A stretch of DNA of 64,000 nt from Vibrio thalassae (GCF_900089835.1 NZ_OANU01000045.1:1-64000), one strand, 5' to 3'. Shown: positions 45,198 to 55,084, counted from the stretch's first letter. The notes: generated by a model not told the origin, from the letters alone. Numbers and translations are program-made.

Positions 45198-46318
45198 TGA
45201 CTCAACAACGCTATTTCTTTACTTCAATTCTACTGGCATTTGCTCTCGGTATGATGTCATCAGCCAGAGCCGAGGTAGAAATCCCAATTATGGATCTGGT
45301 GGACGTACAGGGTGTGCGCACTAACCAGCTTGTTGGTTATGGTTTGGTTGTGGGTCTCGACGGCCAAGGTGACCGAAACCAAGTGAAGTTTACCGCTCAG
45401 TCTATCACCAATATGCTGCGCCAATTTGGGGTACAAATCGGTGATGATGCGAATCCAAAATTGCGTAACGTCGCCTCGGTGAGTGTCACTGCTTCGGTGG
45501 ACCCGATGGCAGGCCCTGGGCAAATGTTGGATATAGTGGTCTCGTCTATTGGTGATGCCAAAAGTTTACGTGGAGGCACGTTACTCTTAACGCCATTGCG
45601 AGGTGTGGATGGTGAAGTCTACGCAGTCGCTCAGGGCAATGTGGTGGTTGGAGGTGTGTCTGCTGAAGGACGCAGCGGTTCTAAAATCGCGGTAAATACG
45701 CCTACCGCGGGACGAGTGCCTAATGGCGCCACTTTGGAACGTGAGATCCCGTCGGACTTTAATTCGCGTTCTCAAATCACGTTGAATCTACGTAAAGCCA
45801 GCTTCACCACGGCAAAAAATATCGCTCGTGAAATCAATGGTACGTTTGGTCCAGATGTGGCCATTGCTATTAACAAAGTACGCGTCGATATGCGCGCGCC
45901 AAAAGATACTCAGCAGCGTGTGACCATGATGTCGATGCTAGAGGAAATGAGTGTCGTAGAGGGGCGCAAACCTGCTCGTATTGTCTTTAACTCGCGTACT
46001 GGCACGGTTGTCGTAGGACAAAACGTAAAAGTGACGGAAGCCGCGGTAAGCCATGGCAACCTAACGGTATCGATTACTGAGTCTCAACAAGTGAGCCAAC
46101 CGAATGCTTTCGCTGACGGCGATACGGTTGTGGTCGATCAATCGAAAATTGATATCAGTGAAGACCAAGCGCAAATGGTGATTTGGCCCGAAGGGACAGA
46201 GCTCAACACCATCGTGAATGCCGTCAACAGTTTAGGGGCAACCCCAACCGATTTGATGTCCATTCTACAGGCCTTGCATGAAGCGGGTGCGCTCAATGCC
46301 GAGTTAGTAGTGATCTAG
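45197..46318 (+). CDS. flgI: Flagellar P-ring protein FlgI (lateral)
   Basis: The 373-residue protein has a signal peptide ([26 protein letters not shown]) and the FlgI core: [55 protein letters not shown], and a C-terminal [42 protein letters not shown]. It makes the peptidoglycan-level ring. ATG 45197 overlaps the flgH stop; an upstream ATG at 45155 lies inside flgH and is not used. Confidence 0.95.
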   Translation: MTQQRYFFTSILLAFALGMMSSARAEVEIPIMDLVDVQGVRTNQLVGYGLVVGLDGQGDRNQVKFTAQSITNMLRQFGVQIGDDANPKLRNVASVSVTASVDPMAGPGQMLDIVVSSIGDAKSLRGGTLLLTPLRGVDGEVYAVAQGNVVVGGVSAEGRSGSKIAVNTPTAGRVPNGATLEREIPSDFNSRSQITLNLRKASFTTAKNIAREINGTFGPDVAIAINKVRVDMRAPKDTQQRVTMMSMLEEMSVVEGRKPARIVFNSRTGTVVVGQNVKVTEAAVSHGNLTVSITESQQVSQPNAFADGDTVVVDQSKIDISEDQAQMVIWPEGTELNTIVNAVNSLGATPTDLMSILQALHEAGALNAELVVI

Positions 46319-46327
46319 GAGAGTGTG

Positions 46328-46882
46328 ATGAAAATAGACGCGATGAATGACAGCACGAGAATTAATAGCATGCTCTATCACGACAATGCCGCTTTGACCA
46401 ACATTAAACACAGTGCCGATGAGCAAGGTGCACTAAAAGAAGTCGCAGGGCAGTTCGAAGCCATGTTCTTGCAAATGGTACTGCGCCAAATGCGCAGCAG
46501 TAGTGACGTACTGGCAGATGAAGACAGCCCTTTCTCGTCGCAGCAACATGGCGTGTTTCGAGATATGCATGATGGACAATTGGCTATCGAACTTGCCAAA
46601 AAACAGAACTCCGGCATTGCCGATATGTTGGTGAAACAACTGAGTCCGACGCAAGCCGTCGCATCGAATCTGGAAGTACAGTTCGATCCAAGCCTAACAC
46701 GTACCTTAGGTTCGGCGAATGATATGGAAGCAAGTTCACAAGTTAACACCATAGCCTCACTACACAGTGATGACTTGATTAATGGCCCAGATGATTCCGT
46801 CGCCTTCACTATTCAGTCCCCAAGCGAGGCGGCCACGACCATGGCGTTTTCTCAGCCTCTTATTAGAACAACGGAGCTCTAG
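46328..46882 (+). CDS. flgJ: Single-domain rod-cap protein FlgJ (lateral)
   Basis: The 184-residue protein has only the FlgJ N-terminal rod-binding domain: LKEVAGQFEAMFLQMVLRQMRSSSDVLADEDSPFSSQQHGVFRDMHDGQLAIELAKKQNSGIADMLVKQL (about 36-105). The muramidase domain that makes polar or enterobacterial FlgJ about 310 residues is absent; the C-terminal 80 residues are low-complexity. It should help rod assembly but cannot cut the wall itself. ATG 46328 is chosen over a GTG at 46325. Confidence 0.92.
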   Translation: MKIDAMNDSTRINSMLYHDNAALTNIKHSADEQGALKEVAGQFEAMFLQMVLRQMRSSSDVLADEDSPFSSQQHGVFRDMHDGQLAIELAKKQNSGIADMLVKQLSPTQAVASNLEVQFDPSLTRTLGSANDMEASSQVNTIASLHSDDLINGPDDSVAFTIQSPSEAATTMAFSQPLIRTTEL

Positions 46883-46884
46883 TT

Positions 46885-48258
46885 ATGAACCTCGTCAATA
46901 TTGCGCTTTCAGGCATGAATGCCAACCGAGTGGCATTGGATGTGACCGCTCAAAACGTCGCCAATATTAATACGCCGGGATACAGCCGTCAGCAAGCGGT
47001 GATGGCGTCGTTGGCTGGGGGGAAATACGATAAAACCAGCCCCGGAATGGGGGTGGAAGTGACCAGTATTCGCCGTGTGACCGATCAATATTTGGTGAAG
47101 CAAACGTGGTCAACGGCCAGTGCCGCTAACTATGCGTCGGGTTATACCAGCGCCATGAGCCAGTTGGAAAACATGTTAGGGGCTGATGGGTTTAGCTTGT
47201 CGGCGGGCTTAGATTCTCTGTTTGCATCTCTAAACGATGCGACGACAAAGCCTGAATCAACCCCACTGCGTCAACAGGTGATTAATGAGTCGGAGGCCTT
47301 AGCTCGCCGCTTCAATACCTTGACCGAATCGCTGCATAATCAACATAAAGATGTACATGACCAGCGTAACGCCGCCATTTCTCATGCAAATAGCTTGATG
47401 TCCAATATCGCGGAAGTGAATAAGCAAATTGTCGAAATGCAAGGCACGGGTGGTAACCCTGCGCAGTTGATGGACACGCGTGATGCGCTTGTGGGAGAAC
47501 TTTCCAAAGTGATGGAAGTGAAGACCACCGACCAAGCGGATGGCAGTATTCAAGTCTCATTGGCTTCAGGGCAGCCCTTAGTAATGGGCAGCGATGCCAG
47601 TGTGATTAAAGCGATTCCTGACCCAAGCGATCCCTATCTTGCCGACATCCATATTGAGTTTGGCAATCAAACCTTTGCGGTTAAAGGTGATCTTGGCGGT
47701 AAGTTAGGCTCACTTCATGACTATCAAGTGGATGTACTCAAACCTTATCAAGATGCCATTGATGATATGGCGCGTAGTTTAGCGGATGAAATGAATGCGG
47801 TCTTGGCGGCAGGTCAGGATCTTAATGGCAATGCGGGTAAAGCCTTATTTAGCTACGATCCAGCGAACCCAGCTGCCAGCTTAACTATCACGGATATTAA
47901 GTCGGATGAGTTAGCATTTTCGAGCGATGGCAACCCAGGTAACAGTGATAATCTCAAGGACTTGATTGCCATCAGTAATAAACCAGTGAGTATCACTGGC
48001 TTTGGTTCCCTATCGCTGAATGACGCGTTTACTGCGATGGTTGGCGAAACGGCAATCAAAGCTCGCCAAGCGGAATCAGATTACCAAGCGAAACAGTCAA
48101 TGTTTGAACAGTCGGTGGCAGCGCGCGATAACGTCAGTGCCGTCAATAGTGACGAAGAAGCGGCAAACCTAATGACCTTTGCCAATGCGCATAATGCCAA
48201 TATGAAGGTAATCAGCACGGCTAACCAGCTGTTTGATTCCGTTTTGCAGTTATTTTAA
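46885..48258 (+). CDS. flgK: Hook-filament junction protein FlgK (HAP1, lateral)
   Basis: The 457-residue protein starts MNLVNIALSGMNANRVALDVTAQNVANINTPGYSRQQAVM and ends VSAVNSDEEAANLMTFANAHNANMKVISTANQLFDSVLQLF, conserved HAP1 ends. It joins hook to filament with FlgL, with FlgN as chaperone. It starts 2 bp after the flgJ stop. Some 100 residues shorter than typical polar FlgK, as in lateral systems. Confidence 0.94.
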   Translation: MNLVNIALSGMNANRVALDVTAQNVANINTPGYSRQQAVMASLAGGKYDKTSPGMGVEVTSIRRVTDQYLVKQTWSTASAANYASGYTSAMSQLENMLGADGFSLSAGLDSLFASLNDATTKPESTPLRQQVINESEALARRFNTLTESLHNQHKDVHDQRNAAISHANSLMSNIAEVNKQIVEMQGTGGNPAQLMDTRDALVGELSKVMEVKTTDQADGSIQVSLASGQPLVMGSDASVIKAIPDPSDPYLADIHIEFGNQTFAVKGDLGGKLGSLHDYQVDVLKPYQDAIDDMARSLADEMNAVLAAGQDLNGNAGKALFSYDPANPAASLTITDIKSDELAFSSDGNPGNSDNLKDLIAISNKPVSITGFGSLSLNDAFTAMVGETAIKARQAESDYQAKQSMFEQSVAARDNVSAVNSDEEAANLMTFANAHNANMKVISTANQLFDSVLQLF

Positions 48259-48267
48259 GGAGTTAGT

Positions 48268-49167
48268 ATGAGAGTCAGTGATACTCAATTTAGCCAGATG
48301 ATGCTGCAAAGCTTGCAGACCAATAATGCTGGGCTTGGCAAAGTGCTACAACAAATGGCTACGGGTGATCGGCTAACTAAATTGTCTGACGATCCAATGG
48401 CCTCGATTCAGTTGTTGAACCTCGACCGTGAAGGCAGCGCAATCAATCAATATCAACGCAATATTGCTAATGTGAAAACCACGCTATCAAGCCAAGAGGT
48501 TTATCTCGATTCGGTTAATGAGAGCTTAAAAAGTATGCGTGAATTGGTGCTATGGGGTTCTAATGGCACGCTAACGGACGAAGATCGCGACGGCATGATC
48601 ACCGAGCTGGAAAGTCTACGTGATTCCATCGAGTCTTCGTTTAATGCTCAGGATGAAGAAGGGCACTATTTGTTCTCTGGCACCAAAACTGATATACCAG
48701 CACTATCAAATTCTGGAGCAGGTTATGTCGTGGATGGTAACAGCGATAAGCGAGTGGTGACGGTTGCGAAAGGCGTCACTATGGAGTCGAACATGACGGC
48801 CAAGGATATTCTTGAGCTTGGTGGAGGAAACAACGTACTTAATCAAATCGACGCGTTGATTGTCGAATTTAAGAACCCGAGTCCAAATTTCCAAGCTGAA
48901 GTTGATGCTAGCCTAAACGCCATAGATGATACCTTGGGTAACGTGCTCGGGGCGATGACAGAGATCGGTGGTCGCCACAATAACCTTGATTTGATGGATG
49001 GCGCACACGGTGAAAACAAGTTATTCGTTGATAAAGTGACCAGTGATATCTCTGCGTTGGATTATGGTGAAGCATCCGTTCGTCTCAGCAACTACATGGC
49101 GGCATTACAAGCAACTCAAGCCAGCTATGTAAAAATTAACGATCTCTCGCTTTTCGACCGTATTTAG
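48268..49167 (+). CDS. flgL: Hook-filament junction protein FlgL (HAP3, lateral)
   Basis: The 299-residue protein starts MRVSDTQFSQMMLQSLQTNNAGLGKVLQQMATGDRLTKLSDDPMASIQLLNLDREGSAI, with flagellin-like helices, and ends in a matching helical region (YGEASVRLSNYMAALQATQASYVKINDLSLFDRI). It is the filament-side junction protein. AAGGAG precedes ATG 48268. Confidence 0.94.
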   Translation: MRVSDTQFSQMMLQSLQTNNAGLGKVLQQMATGDRLTKLSDDPMASIQLLNLDREGSAINQYQRNIANVKTTLSSQEVYLDSVNESLKSMRELVLWGSNGTLTDEDRDGMITELESLRDSIESSFNAQDEEGHYLFSGTKTDIPALSNSGAGYVVDGNSDKRVVTVAKGVTMESNMTAKDILELGGGNNVLNQIDALIVEFKNPSPNFQAEVDASLNAIDDTLGNVLGAMTEIGGRHNNLDLMDGAHGENKLFVDKVTSDISALDYGEASVRLSNYMAALQATQASYVKINDLSLFDRI

Positions 49168-49198
49168 GTCTAAGAATTAGTTAACAAGGAAAGGTGTT

Positions 49199-50236
49199 AT
49201 GGCAGTAAGTACGGTTGAAGTTAGACCGCATAGTATCAAGCTAACAGGGCAAGAAGCGGCCAGTATCGCGCCCTCACAAGCGTCCACTGATACCAGTACC
49301 TCACTGTCAAAGCGCCTGCTAAGACCTCAAGCTGACATTACGTCAGCTTATTCACTTTCAGGCGTGTTGCTTACACAAGGCCAGCAACACGCTACTTCAG
49401 TGCAGATTGCTACTAAGGCGCTGCAAGGAGTCGGTAAAGAGCTCACCCAAGTTAAACGCCAACTGACCCAAGCGCTTTCGAATGGTGTTAACAGTAACAT
49501 GCCTGATTCGTTGGCACGCTCTAAAGCCACGATTGAAGCGACATTGAATCAAGCGCGGTTTGATGGCAAGCGAGTGGTGGATAATGAGCTTAATCTTAAA
49601 CTCGATACCGCCGATGTGCGTCGTTTTTCTATTCCAGGACTCAATGTCCATCGTATGAGCGAGAGAGCCGAGCAAATTCGACTGGATTTCCCAAGTGGTG
49701 GTTCGGTTGTGTTGCAGTTTGATGGCCAATCTGATGGTGTTCGAACGGTGAAACAGCTCGATCGCAGCTTAATACCCATGGGTATGCGTGCCTCTTTATC
49801 GCAGGATGGCAGCATTTTGTTTGATGTCCACGAATCTGCTTATGCGGCCATGCAGCAACAAGTGCTGGTTACTGGGCAAGGACACCGTTTCCCTGCCGGA
49901 CAAGCGAACGCATTCAATATTCAAGCTGAGCCTGATGGCATGGCGGAGTTAAAATTTGACTTAGCGTCTCGAGATGGCATCAAACAGTCCATTGCTAAGG
50001 TCAATCAACATCTACAGCAAGCACAAGTAAGCTTAAACGAAGCCAGACAATTTCAATCTCAATTGAATACCCAAATGACGCGCATTCAAAGCCAGTCTAA
50101 TGTGCCATCTTCAGAACAAGTTTCCCAAAAGCTCAATGACTTCACTCAGCTCTCTCAAGACTTCACCACTACATTTAAAGCCCTCAACGCACAAGCGAAT
50201 GTTCGTCGTCATACTGTAGTTGCGTTGCTTAAATAA
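49199..50236 (+). CDS. Flagellin/HAP-like protein of unknown role in the lateral cluster
   Basis: A 345-residue protein co-transcribed with flgL (31 bp gap, AAGGAAAGGTGTT before the ATG). Its layout resembles an axial filament protein: a long N-terminal helix (about 65-110, TSVQIATKALQGVGKELTQVKRQLTQAL), a beta-rich middle (about 145-245) and a long C-terminal helical region (about 265-340, IAKVNQHLQQAQVSLNEARQFQSQLNTQM). The terminal D0 motifs of true flagellin or FlgL are not conserved, so I do not call it flagellin. It may be a secreted axial, cap or regulatory protein of the lateral filament. Position last in the axial operon supports a flagellar function. Confidence 0.75.
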   Translation: MAVSTVEVRPHSIKLTGQEAASIAPSQASTDTSTSLSKRLLRPQADITSAYSLSGVLLTQGQQHATSVQIATKALQGVGKELTQVKRQLTQALSNGVNSNMPDSLARSKATIEATLNQARFDGKRVVDNELNLKLDTADVRRFSIPGLNVHRMSERAEQIRLDFPSGGSVVLQFDGQSDGVRTVKQLDRSLIPMGMRASLSQDGSILFDVHESAYAAMQQQVLVTGQGHRFPAGQANAFNIQAEPDGMAELKFDLASRDGIKQSIAKVNQHLQQAQVSLNEARQFQSQLNTQMTRIQSQSNVPSSEQVSQKLNDFTQLSQDFTTTFKALNAQANVRRHTVVALLK

Positions 50237-50529
50237 TCCCTTCGAAAACCTCGGAAACAAATCATTTTCCTCACGGATGTGAGGATTTGCAGCTGCCCGT
50301 GAAAACAGAATGGTCACGGCGGTATCCTGTCTCCTGCAATCTCAAATAGACAGTCATCTTCGTGACAACGAAGAACTTCTAAAGCACGTAGATAACTGAA
50401 AATTAAAGAGTAAACTATGTCATTTAGGTTTGCGATGCGCTGTATGAGATTCCCTTTTTCAAGGGAATGACGAACGTTTTTTTGGGGGGATGACACCGGA
50501 GGTAAATGACTTACTAAATAGAGCTCAAA
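50237..50529. repeat. Convergent intergenic region with a degenerate REP-like repeat
   Basis: About 290 bp between the convergent axial and motility operons. It contains ATTCCCTT (50449-50456) and AAGGGAAT (50461-50468), a perfect 8-bp stem within GAGATTCC...GGGAATGACG, followed by TTTTTTT from about 50477. The arms match the REP-like unit at 23584-23622 in opposite orientation. A smaller stem TTCGT/ACGAA lies near 50358-50372. It likely ends transcripts from one or both sides. Confidence 0.5.
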
Positions 50530-50823
50530 TCACACCAAAAAGAAAAAATACAAAAAGCAGATAAATGCCAACAACATGGCGGAAAGCGTGGGGTAGATGA
50601 TATAGGCGTCGCGCTTATTGGTGCGTCGGAAGCAGAGGAAGGTCAGTAGGCCGTTGTAAACCACTAGCAGTAAGCTGATCCCCGTTCCTCCTTTTAAAGA
50701 CAGCGTGGATAACTGACTTAAAAACAGAGCAAGCAACGCGTAATCAATAATGATCAGCCACAAAAATGCTTTTTGAAGCGGGTCAGATTTGCTGTCTGCA
50801 ATGTGAGGATGAGTTTGACGCAT
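50530..50823 (-). CDS. Small membrane protein after the motor operon
   Basis: A 97-residue protein with a polar N-terminus (MRQTHPHIADSKSDPLQK) and three predicted spans (about 19-38, 45-65 and 72-96). Gene family not recognised. It lies 90 bp downstream of motB on the same strand behind a hairpin, so it is either the last gene of the motility operon or an unrelated gene at the cluster's convergent boundary. No ribosome site stands out. Confidence 0.5.
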   Translation of the reverse strand: MRQTHPHIADSKSDPLQKAFLWLIIIDYALLALFLSQLSTLSLKGGTGISLLLVVYNGLLTFLCFRRTNKRDAYIIYPTLSAMLLAFICFLYFFFLV

Positions 50824-50870
50824 AACACGCTCTACTTCGATGAAATTAATAAGAAATTATTAGCATATTT

Positions 50871-50898
50871 AGGTGTTCTACCTAAGCATAGAACACCT
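50871..50898 (-). terminator. Inverted repeat after motB
   Basis: AGGTGTTCTA (50871-50880) and TAGAACACCT (50889-50898) form a perfect 10-bp stem with an 8-base loop, 15 bp past the motB stop. There is no T-run, so it may be a weak terminator or mRNA stabiliser. Confidence 0.55.
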
Positions 50899-50913
50899 GA
50901 TTAAGCGCGCAAG

Positions 50914-51903
50914 CTAAAGTGCTTGCGGCTCAACGGAAGAGGTGCTTTCCGACTCAAAGCGAATGGTATCGGTTCGGAACACAGGTTGATTAAACTGAGC
51001 CTTCTCACGTGCCTTTTCGACCTCGTTAGTCGGCTGTTCGCCAAATAAGGTGCTGATCACTTCGGCAGCTGGAGTGGTCAAGATAAACAGTTCAATACGG
51101 CGGTTCTCACTCGATTTAGGATCCTGTTGATTGAGCAGCGCTCGGTCAGACATTCCGGTGACTTGTAGCACCCTCTGCTCAGGCATGCCGCCAGCGACCA
51201 AGGTTTGTCGGGCGCTGTTGGCTCGAGATGAGGACAGTTCCCAGTTAGAGGAGCTACTGAACGCTTTGCGGTATTGCGTTGCGTCGGTGTGTCCGCTGAT
51301 GATCATCGGGTTTTCAACGCGCTGGAATACCGGTGCTAATGCCAATAACAGGTCTTCAAAGAAAGGGGTAAGTGTTGAACCTCCTCGTCGGAACATGTTT
51401 TGTTTGTAGTCATCTTGCAGCACGATTCTTAAGCCTTGCGGTGTGACCGTGACGTCAACGTTCCCATCAGCATTAATCTGGCGCATCATTTCATTGACCA
51501 CTTTCGCCAAGGCTTCTAAGCGCTCTTGGGTATCAAAGGTACCATTTATCAGAGAGTCAGACTCTGGTCCATCGCGATCACCTTGGAAAAAAGAGGTCAC
51601 GGTATGCACTGAGTCATGACGGCTGGTCACCGATGAGTCGGAGGCAAGATCAATAGGGGAGATACTTTGTGAAGTATCGAAAAGGCTGCCAGTGCTCTTA
51701 TCAAAAACACTGGCCATTTGTAGGTGGGCGACAATCGCTTTGCGCTCTTCTTTGTCGACCACTTGCATTACCCATAACACGAGGAACAGAGCCATTAACG
51801 CGATCATAAAGTCGGCTAAGGCGACTTTCCAAGCACCGCCATGGTACTCATGGTCATGGCGGCGTCCTGAACGCTTAAAGACGACTTGCTCTTGTTTTTG
51901 CAT
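50914..51903 (-). CDS. lafU: Lateral flagellar stator protein MotB (LafU)
   Basis: The 329-residue protein has one N-terminal span with the proton-binding aspartate ([23 protein letters not shown], Asp31) and a C-terminal OmpA-like peptidoglycan-binding domain ([41 protein letters not shown]). With MotA it forms the stator of the lateral motor, which in Vibrio lateral systems is driven by protons. Its start overlaps the motA stop by one base. Confidence 0.93.
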   Translation of the reverse strand: MQKQEQVVFKRSGRRHDHEYHGGAWKVALADFMIALMALFLVLWVMQVVDKEERKAIVAHLQMASVFDKSTGSLFDTSQSISPIDLASDSSVTSRHDSVHTVTSFFQGDRDGPESDSLINGTFDTQERLEALAKVVNEMMRQINADGNVDVTVTPQGLRIVLQDDYKQNMFRRGGSTLTPFFEDLLLALAPVFQRVENPMIISGHTDATQYRKAFSSSSNWELSSSRANSARQTLVAGGMPEQRVLQVTGMSDRALLNQQDPKSSENRRIELFILTTPAAEVISTLFGEQPTNEVEKAREKAQFNQPVFRTDTIRFESESTSSVEPQAL

Positions 51904-52760
51904 TATCCCTCCTGTTCAGCTAGCCACCTCTCCATTTGGTTAAAGGTTGGTTTGATGTCGAGCTGAATGTGTTTGCGGCCAGCATCAATCGCGAGCAACG
52001 TCGGCTTCTTCGCTACATAGGCGACCAGTGTCGCGCGGATGCAATCGAAGGCTGACATATCACGCTTAACGCGTTGAGCCATGGCATTACTGGCTGGGTC
52101 TAAACAGCAGTAACAACCAAAAATACCTAAAAATGTACCTACTAGAGCGGCGGCGACGTGATAGCCAATCAAGGCAATGGAACCATCAATAGCTTGCATG
52201 GTGATGATGATCCCGCCAACGGCTGCCAATATTCCAAAACCGGGTAGAGCTTCTGCCGTACGTTGCATTGAGCGAGATGGAAGCAGCAGGTCTGATTCAA
52301 TCGCTTCAATCTCTTGCTCTAGTAGTCCCTCTAATTCATGAGGCGACATTTGTCCCATTGCCATTAAACGCAAATTGTCGGTAATGAAAGAAACAAGACG
52401 ATAATCACGGCTAACCAGTGGGTAACGGTTGAAAATCGGGCTTTGTTCTGGGTTCTCGATGTGTTTATCGAGTGCTTTGAAGCCACCACTGCGAACGGTT
52501 TCCAACAAGACTTGTAGTAATGCCATTAATTCCATGTAGAACGCTTGCTCGTCCTTATGAGGTGACATAATAGAGCGAAGCTGGCTGCGCATTTCTTTCA
52601 AGACTTGCGGAGGGTTACCTATGATCAATGAGCCGACTGTGGCACCGATAATGATCAGAAATTCGGCTGGCTGCCAAATGGCCATCATGCTTCCCCCGGC
52701 CCAAACGTAACCGCCGAAGACACACATCAGAATAATGATCGCGCCCATAAACTTTTGCAT
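51903..52760 (-). CDS. lafT: Lateral flagellar stator protein MotA (LafT)
   Basis: The 285-residue protein has four spans and the MotA signature: [43 protein letters not shown] and [26 protein letters not shown]. The cytoplasmic loop carries RYHPLV-type charged residues ([26 protein letters not shown]). It torques the rotor via FliG. It lies 9 bp after the fliA stop, in one operon. Confidence 0.93.
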   Translation of the reverse strand: MQKFMGAIIILMCVFGGYVWAGGSMMAIWQPAEFLIIIGATVGSLIIGNPPQVLKEMRSQLRSIMSPHKDEQAFYMELMALLQVLLETVRSGGFKALDKHIENPEQSPIFNRYPLVSRDYRLVSFITDNLRLMAMGQMSPHELEGLLEQEIEAIESDLLLPSRSMQRTAEALPGFGILAAVGGIIITMQAIDGSIALIGYHVAAALVGTFLGIFGCYCCLDPASNAMAQRVKRDMSAFDCIRATLVAYVAKKPTLLAIDAGRKHIQLDIKPTFNQMERWLAEQEG

Positions 52761-52769
52761 ATGTGACTC

Positions 52770-53498
52770 CTAAGAAGATAGTAATTGGTTGAGTTGTTTT
52801 AGCGCTTGTTTGTGGAGCTGACAGATCCGTGGTGGTGTCAGTTCGAGTACCAAGGCAATTTCATGTAGGTTGAGTTCGTGCTGATAAAATAGTGTCATCA
52901 GCAGTTGTTCTCGTTTTGGCAATTTTGCGAGAGCGACCTCTAGACTGCGGCGAATATGCTCATGGCTCATGCCTTCATAGGCACTATCTACCTGACCTTC
53001 CAGCCCTTTTTCTATCAACTGATCGAGACTTTGCATCTCGCCAGCCATTGAGGCGCTGAGCCGAGTGTGATAATCCGCTTGATCGGTGCCGAGGGCTTTA
53101 ATGATCTCTTGCTCCGTCGGCATTCGTTTTAGTGCTTTGGTGAGATCGCGGGTGATATCGTTGAGCTCATGGGCTTGCTGGCGTGTTTTACGTGAACGCC
53201 AATCAAGTCGACGTAGCTCATCCAAAATAGAGCCTCGAATACGACACACAGCAAATGCTGGGAAGTTGGGATCGTCGATATTGCCATAGCGACGCCCTGC
53301 TTCCAGTAACCCTATCAAACCTATTTGCTGCATGTCTTCGATGCTGCAATGGGTAGTAGCATGGTTACGCAGTTGATTGACCACTCGTTTCACCAAAATC
53401 TGGTGTTGGCTCAGAAGACGATTTTCATCAATAGGTGTCGTTGGCGAATTCACTTCGTCAGCGACACCATAACTGTCCGTGTAATTCATATCCAACAT
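52770..53498 (-). CDS. fliA: Lateral flagellar sigma-28 factor FliA (LafS)
   Basis: The 242-residue sigma factor has region 2 (CSIEDMQQIGLIGLLEAGRRYG...FAVCRIRGSILDELRRLDWRSRKTRQ, about 50-110), a region 3 segment and region 4 with LPKREQLLMTLFYQHELNLHEIALVLELTPPRICQLHKQA. It should transcribe late genes of this cluster such as lafA and flgM. FlgM at 38899 is its predicted inhibitor. GAGG precedes ATG 53498. Confidence 0.92.
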   Translation of the reverse strand: MLDMNYTDSYGVADEVNSPTTPIDENRLLSQHQILVKRVVNQLRNHATTHCSIEDMQQIGLIGLLEAGRRYGNIDDPNFPAFAVCRIRGSILDELRRLDWRSRKTRQQAHELNDITRDLTKALKRMPTEQEIIKALGTDQADYHTRLSASMAGEMQSLDQLIEKGLEGQVDSAYEGMSHEHIRRSLEVALAKLPKREQLLMTLFYQHELNLHEIALVLELTPPRICQLHKQALKQLNQLLSS

Positions 53499-53507
53499 AG
53501 GCGGCCT

Positions 53508-53996
53508 CTACTGCACGACGTATTTGGTAAGCAGCACATCGTCGATATCGCGTATCACCTCAGTTTTAGCAAACGCCATCATCACGGTGTTTTTTACTTC
53601 GTCTTGTAGCGATGCAAGGGCTTGCTCGCCGTGAAGGTCTTCATAAGTTTTTTGGCTGAACAAGTTGAGCATGGCATTGCGGACAATGGGCATGTAGTCA
53701 TTGATGTTCTGTAGTCGATCTGGACGGCGAGTTTCTACTGCTAGCTCGATCATTACAAAGTGAGTTTGCTTCTTGCCTCTGACACTCAGTACTACCTTGT
53801 CCAATGATTGAAAGCTTGGGCCTTGGCTACTTTGGTTGTCTTGAGTCAAAAACGACAGTGGAGTGTCTTCAATCATGCTGCGGTCATCGCCCGCTTGCTT
53901 TAAATACCAGGCTGCACCAAACACAGTAGTAGCAGAGACCAAGGCACTGGTCACTATCATGGCGATGAACATGGCGAAGAGTTGCGGTTTAGTCAT
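53508..53996 (-). CDS. fliL: Flagellar basal-body protein FliL (lateral)
   Basis: The 162-residue protein has one N-terminal span (LFAMFIAMIVTSALVSATTVFGAAWYL) and a periplasmic domain with VMIELAVETRRPDRLQNINDYMPIVRNAMLNLFSQKTYEDLHG, typical for FliL. It supports the stator around the motor. It lies 9 bp before fliA and 34 bp after fliK. Confidence 0.85.
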   Translation of the reverse strand: MTKPQLFAMFIAMIVTSALVSATTVFGAAWYLKQAGDDRSMIEDTPLSFLTQDNQSSQGPSFQSLDKVVLSVRGKKQTHFVMIELAVETRRPDRLQNINDYMPIVRNAMLNLFSQKTYEDLHGEQALASLQDEVKNTVMMAFAKTEVIRDIDDVLLTKYVVQ

Positions 53997-54030
53997 AATT
54001 TATTTCCTATGAGGTACTTAGCGCATAGCA

Positions 54031-55080
54031 CTAGGCTTGCGTACTGAGCCAGTGTTCAGCAGTGGTGAATGTGGATTGAAATGAAGAGTCATCATCAAAG
54101 CGACGCGAGGCGAGAACCGTCGACTCTTCCTCCTGACTATGCTGCGGTGATTCGTGTTGGCCTTCTCCAGTACCGACCTGAACGTCAACATGCATAAAGT
54201 TCTGATTTTGCAGTTCAAATCGAAGACGTTCTGAGACCTGCATTAATGCTTCGCGTGTAGCAGCGGCATTGGCATTGATTTGCACACTTAAGCGATCGCC
54301 TTCAACACGAACCATAAGATCCAATTTGCCAAGATCGGGCGGATCTAATCTGATCCGAGCCTCTTGCAAATTTTGTTGAGCTTGTAGGGTGACTCGATCG
54401 TTGAGCACCTGCAGCATTTGCTCTCCCCATTTACCTGCTTGAGTGTCCACTCGAACCGGTGCCCATTCTGTTGTGGAAGGTGTGGTGGATACTGGCGCAG
54501 GAGTAGTCTGGTGACCTTGAGTTTGTTGGGCTGGCACTGGCTGGCTACTTAAGTTTGTTAGTGAGTTAGCTATCTCTGGATTAATGGGGCGAGAGACGGT
54601 GTTGTCTGGAGCTGCTTGTGTCACCAGCAGAGCCGAGTTGACCGAGCTACGTGGTGAGTTTTCTTTACCTATCGCTATTGATGGGTGAGCGACATGTGTC
54701 TCAACTTGAGGTGCCGCGGAATGGCGTGTATTGGCATTGACCACAAACTGACTAAGTAGCTCGGAAGCTTGTTGCTGCAGTGAGGTTGCAGGTGTTTGGC
54801 TTGTTGCAACGGCAGAACCTTTAGGCAACTCTGGCTCGGTAATCAGTGTCGCGAGTGTAGCGTGCATAGCACTTTCGTCAGCGTTATCTGCTCCGTTGGA
54901 TAACAAAGGGTCATCAACCACGGATTTGTCGTGTTGTTTTGGCGCTTTAATGAGCTGGCCAAAAGGGACAGCAGCGTCCTTAGGTGATGAGGTACTTGCT
55001 GCATTAATGCTCTGGTTTGATGAACCATCACTAACACGCGCCGAACTGTCACCACTTTGAATATTGGTCATGGTTAGCAT
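54031..55080 (-). CDS. fliK: Flagellar hook-length control protein FliK (lateral)
   Basis: The 349-residue protein has a long low-complexity N-terminal region, rich in S, T, Q and P, and the FliK C-terminal domain: QEARIRLDPPDLGKLDLMVRVEGDRLSVQINANAAATREALMQVSERLRFELQNQN (about 235-295). It sets hook length and switches FlhB specificity. Its start is ATG 55080 with GGAGTAAC upstream. Position between fliT and fliL matches the lateral order in Vibrio and Aeromonas. Confidence 0.9.
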   Translation of the reverse strand: MLTMTNIQSGDSSARVSDGSSNQSINAASTSSPKDAAVPFGQLIKAPKQHDKSVVDDPLLSNGADNADESAMHATLATLITEPELPKGSAVATSQTPATSLQQQASELLSQFVVNANTRHSAAPQVETHVAHPSIAIGKENSPRSSVNSALLVTQAAPDNTVSRPINPEIANSLTNLSSQPVPAQQTQGHQTTPAPVSTTPSTTEWAPVRVDTQAGKWGEQMLQVLNDRVTLQAQQNLQEARIRLDPPDLGKLDLMVRVEGDRLSVQINANAAATREALMQVSERLRFELQNQNFMHVDVQVGTGEGQHESPQHSQEEESTVLASRRFDDDSSFQSTFTTAEHWLSTQA

Positions 55081-55084
55081 GGGG

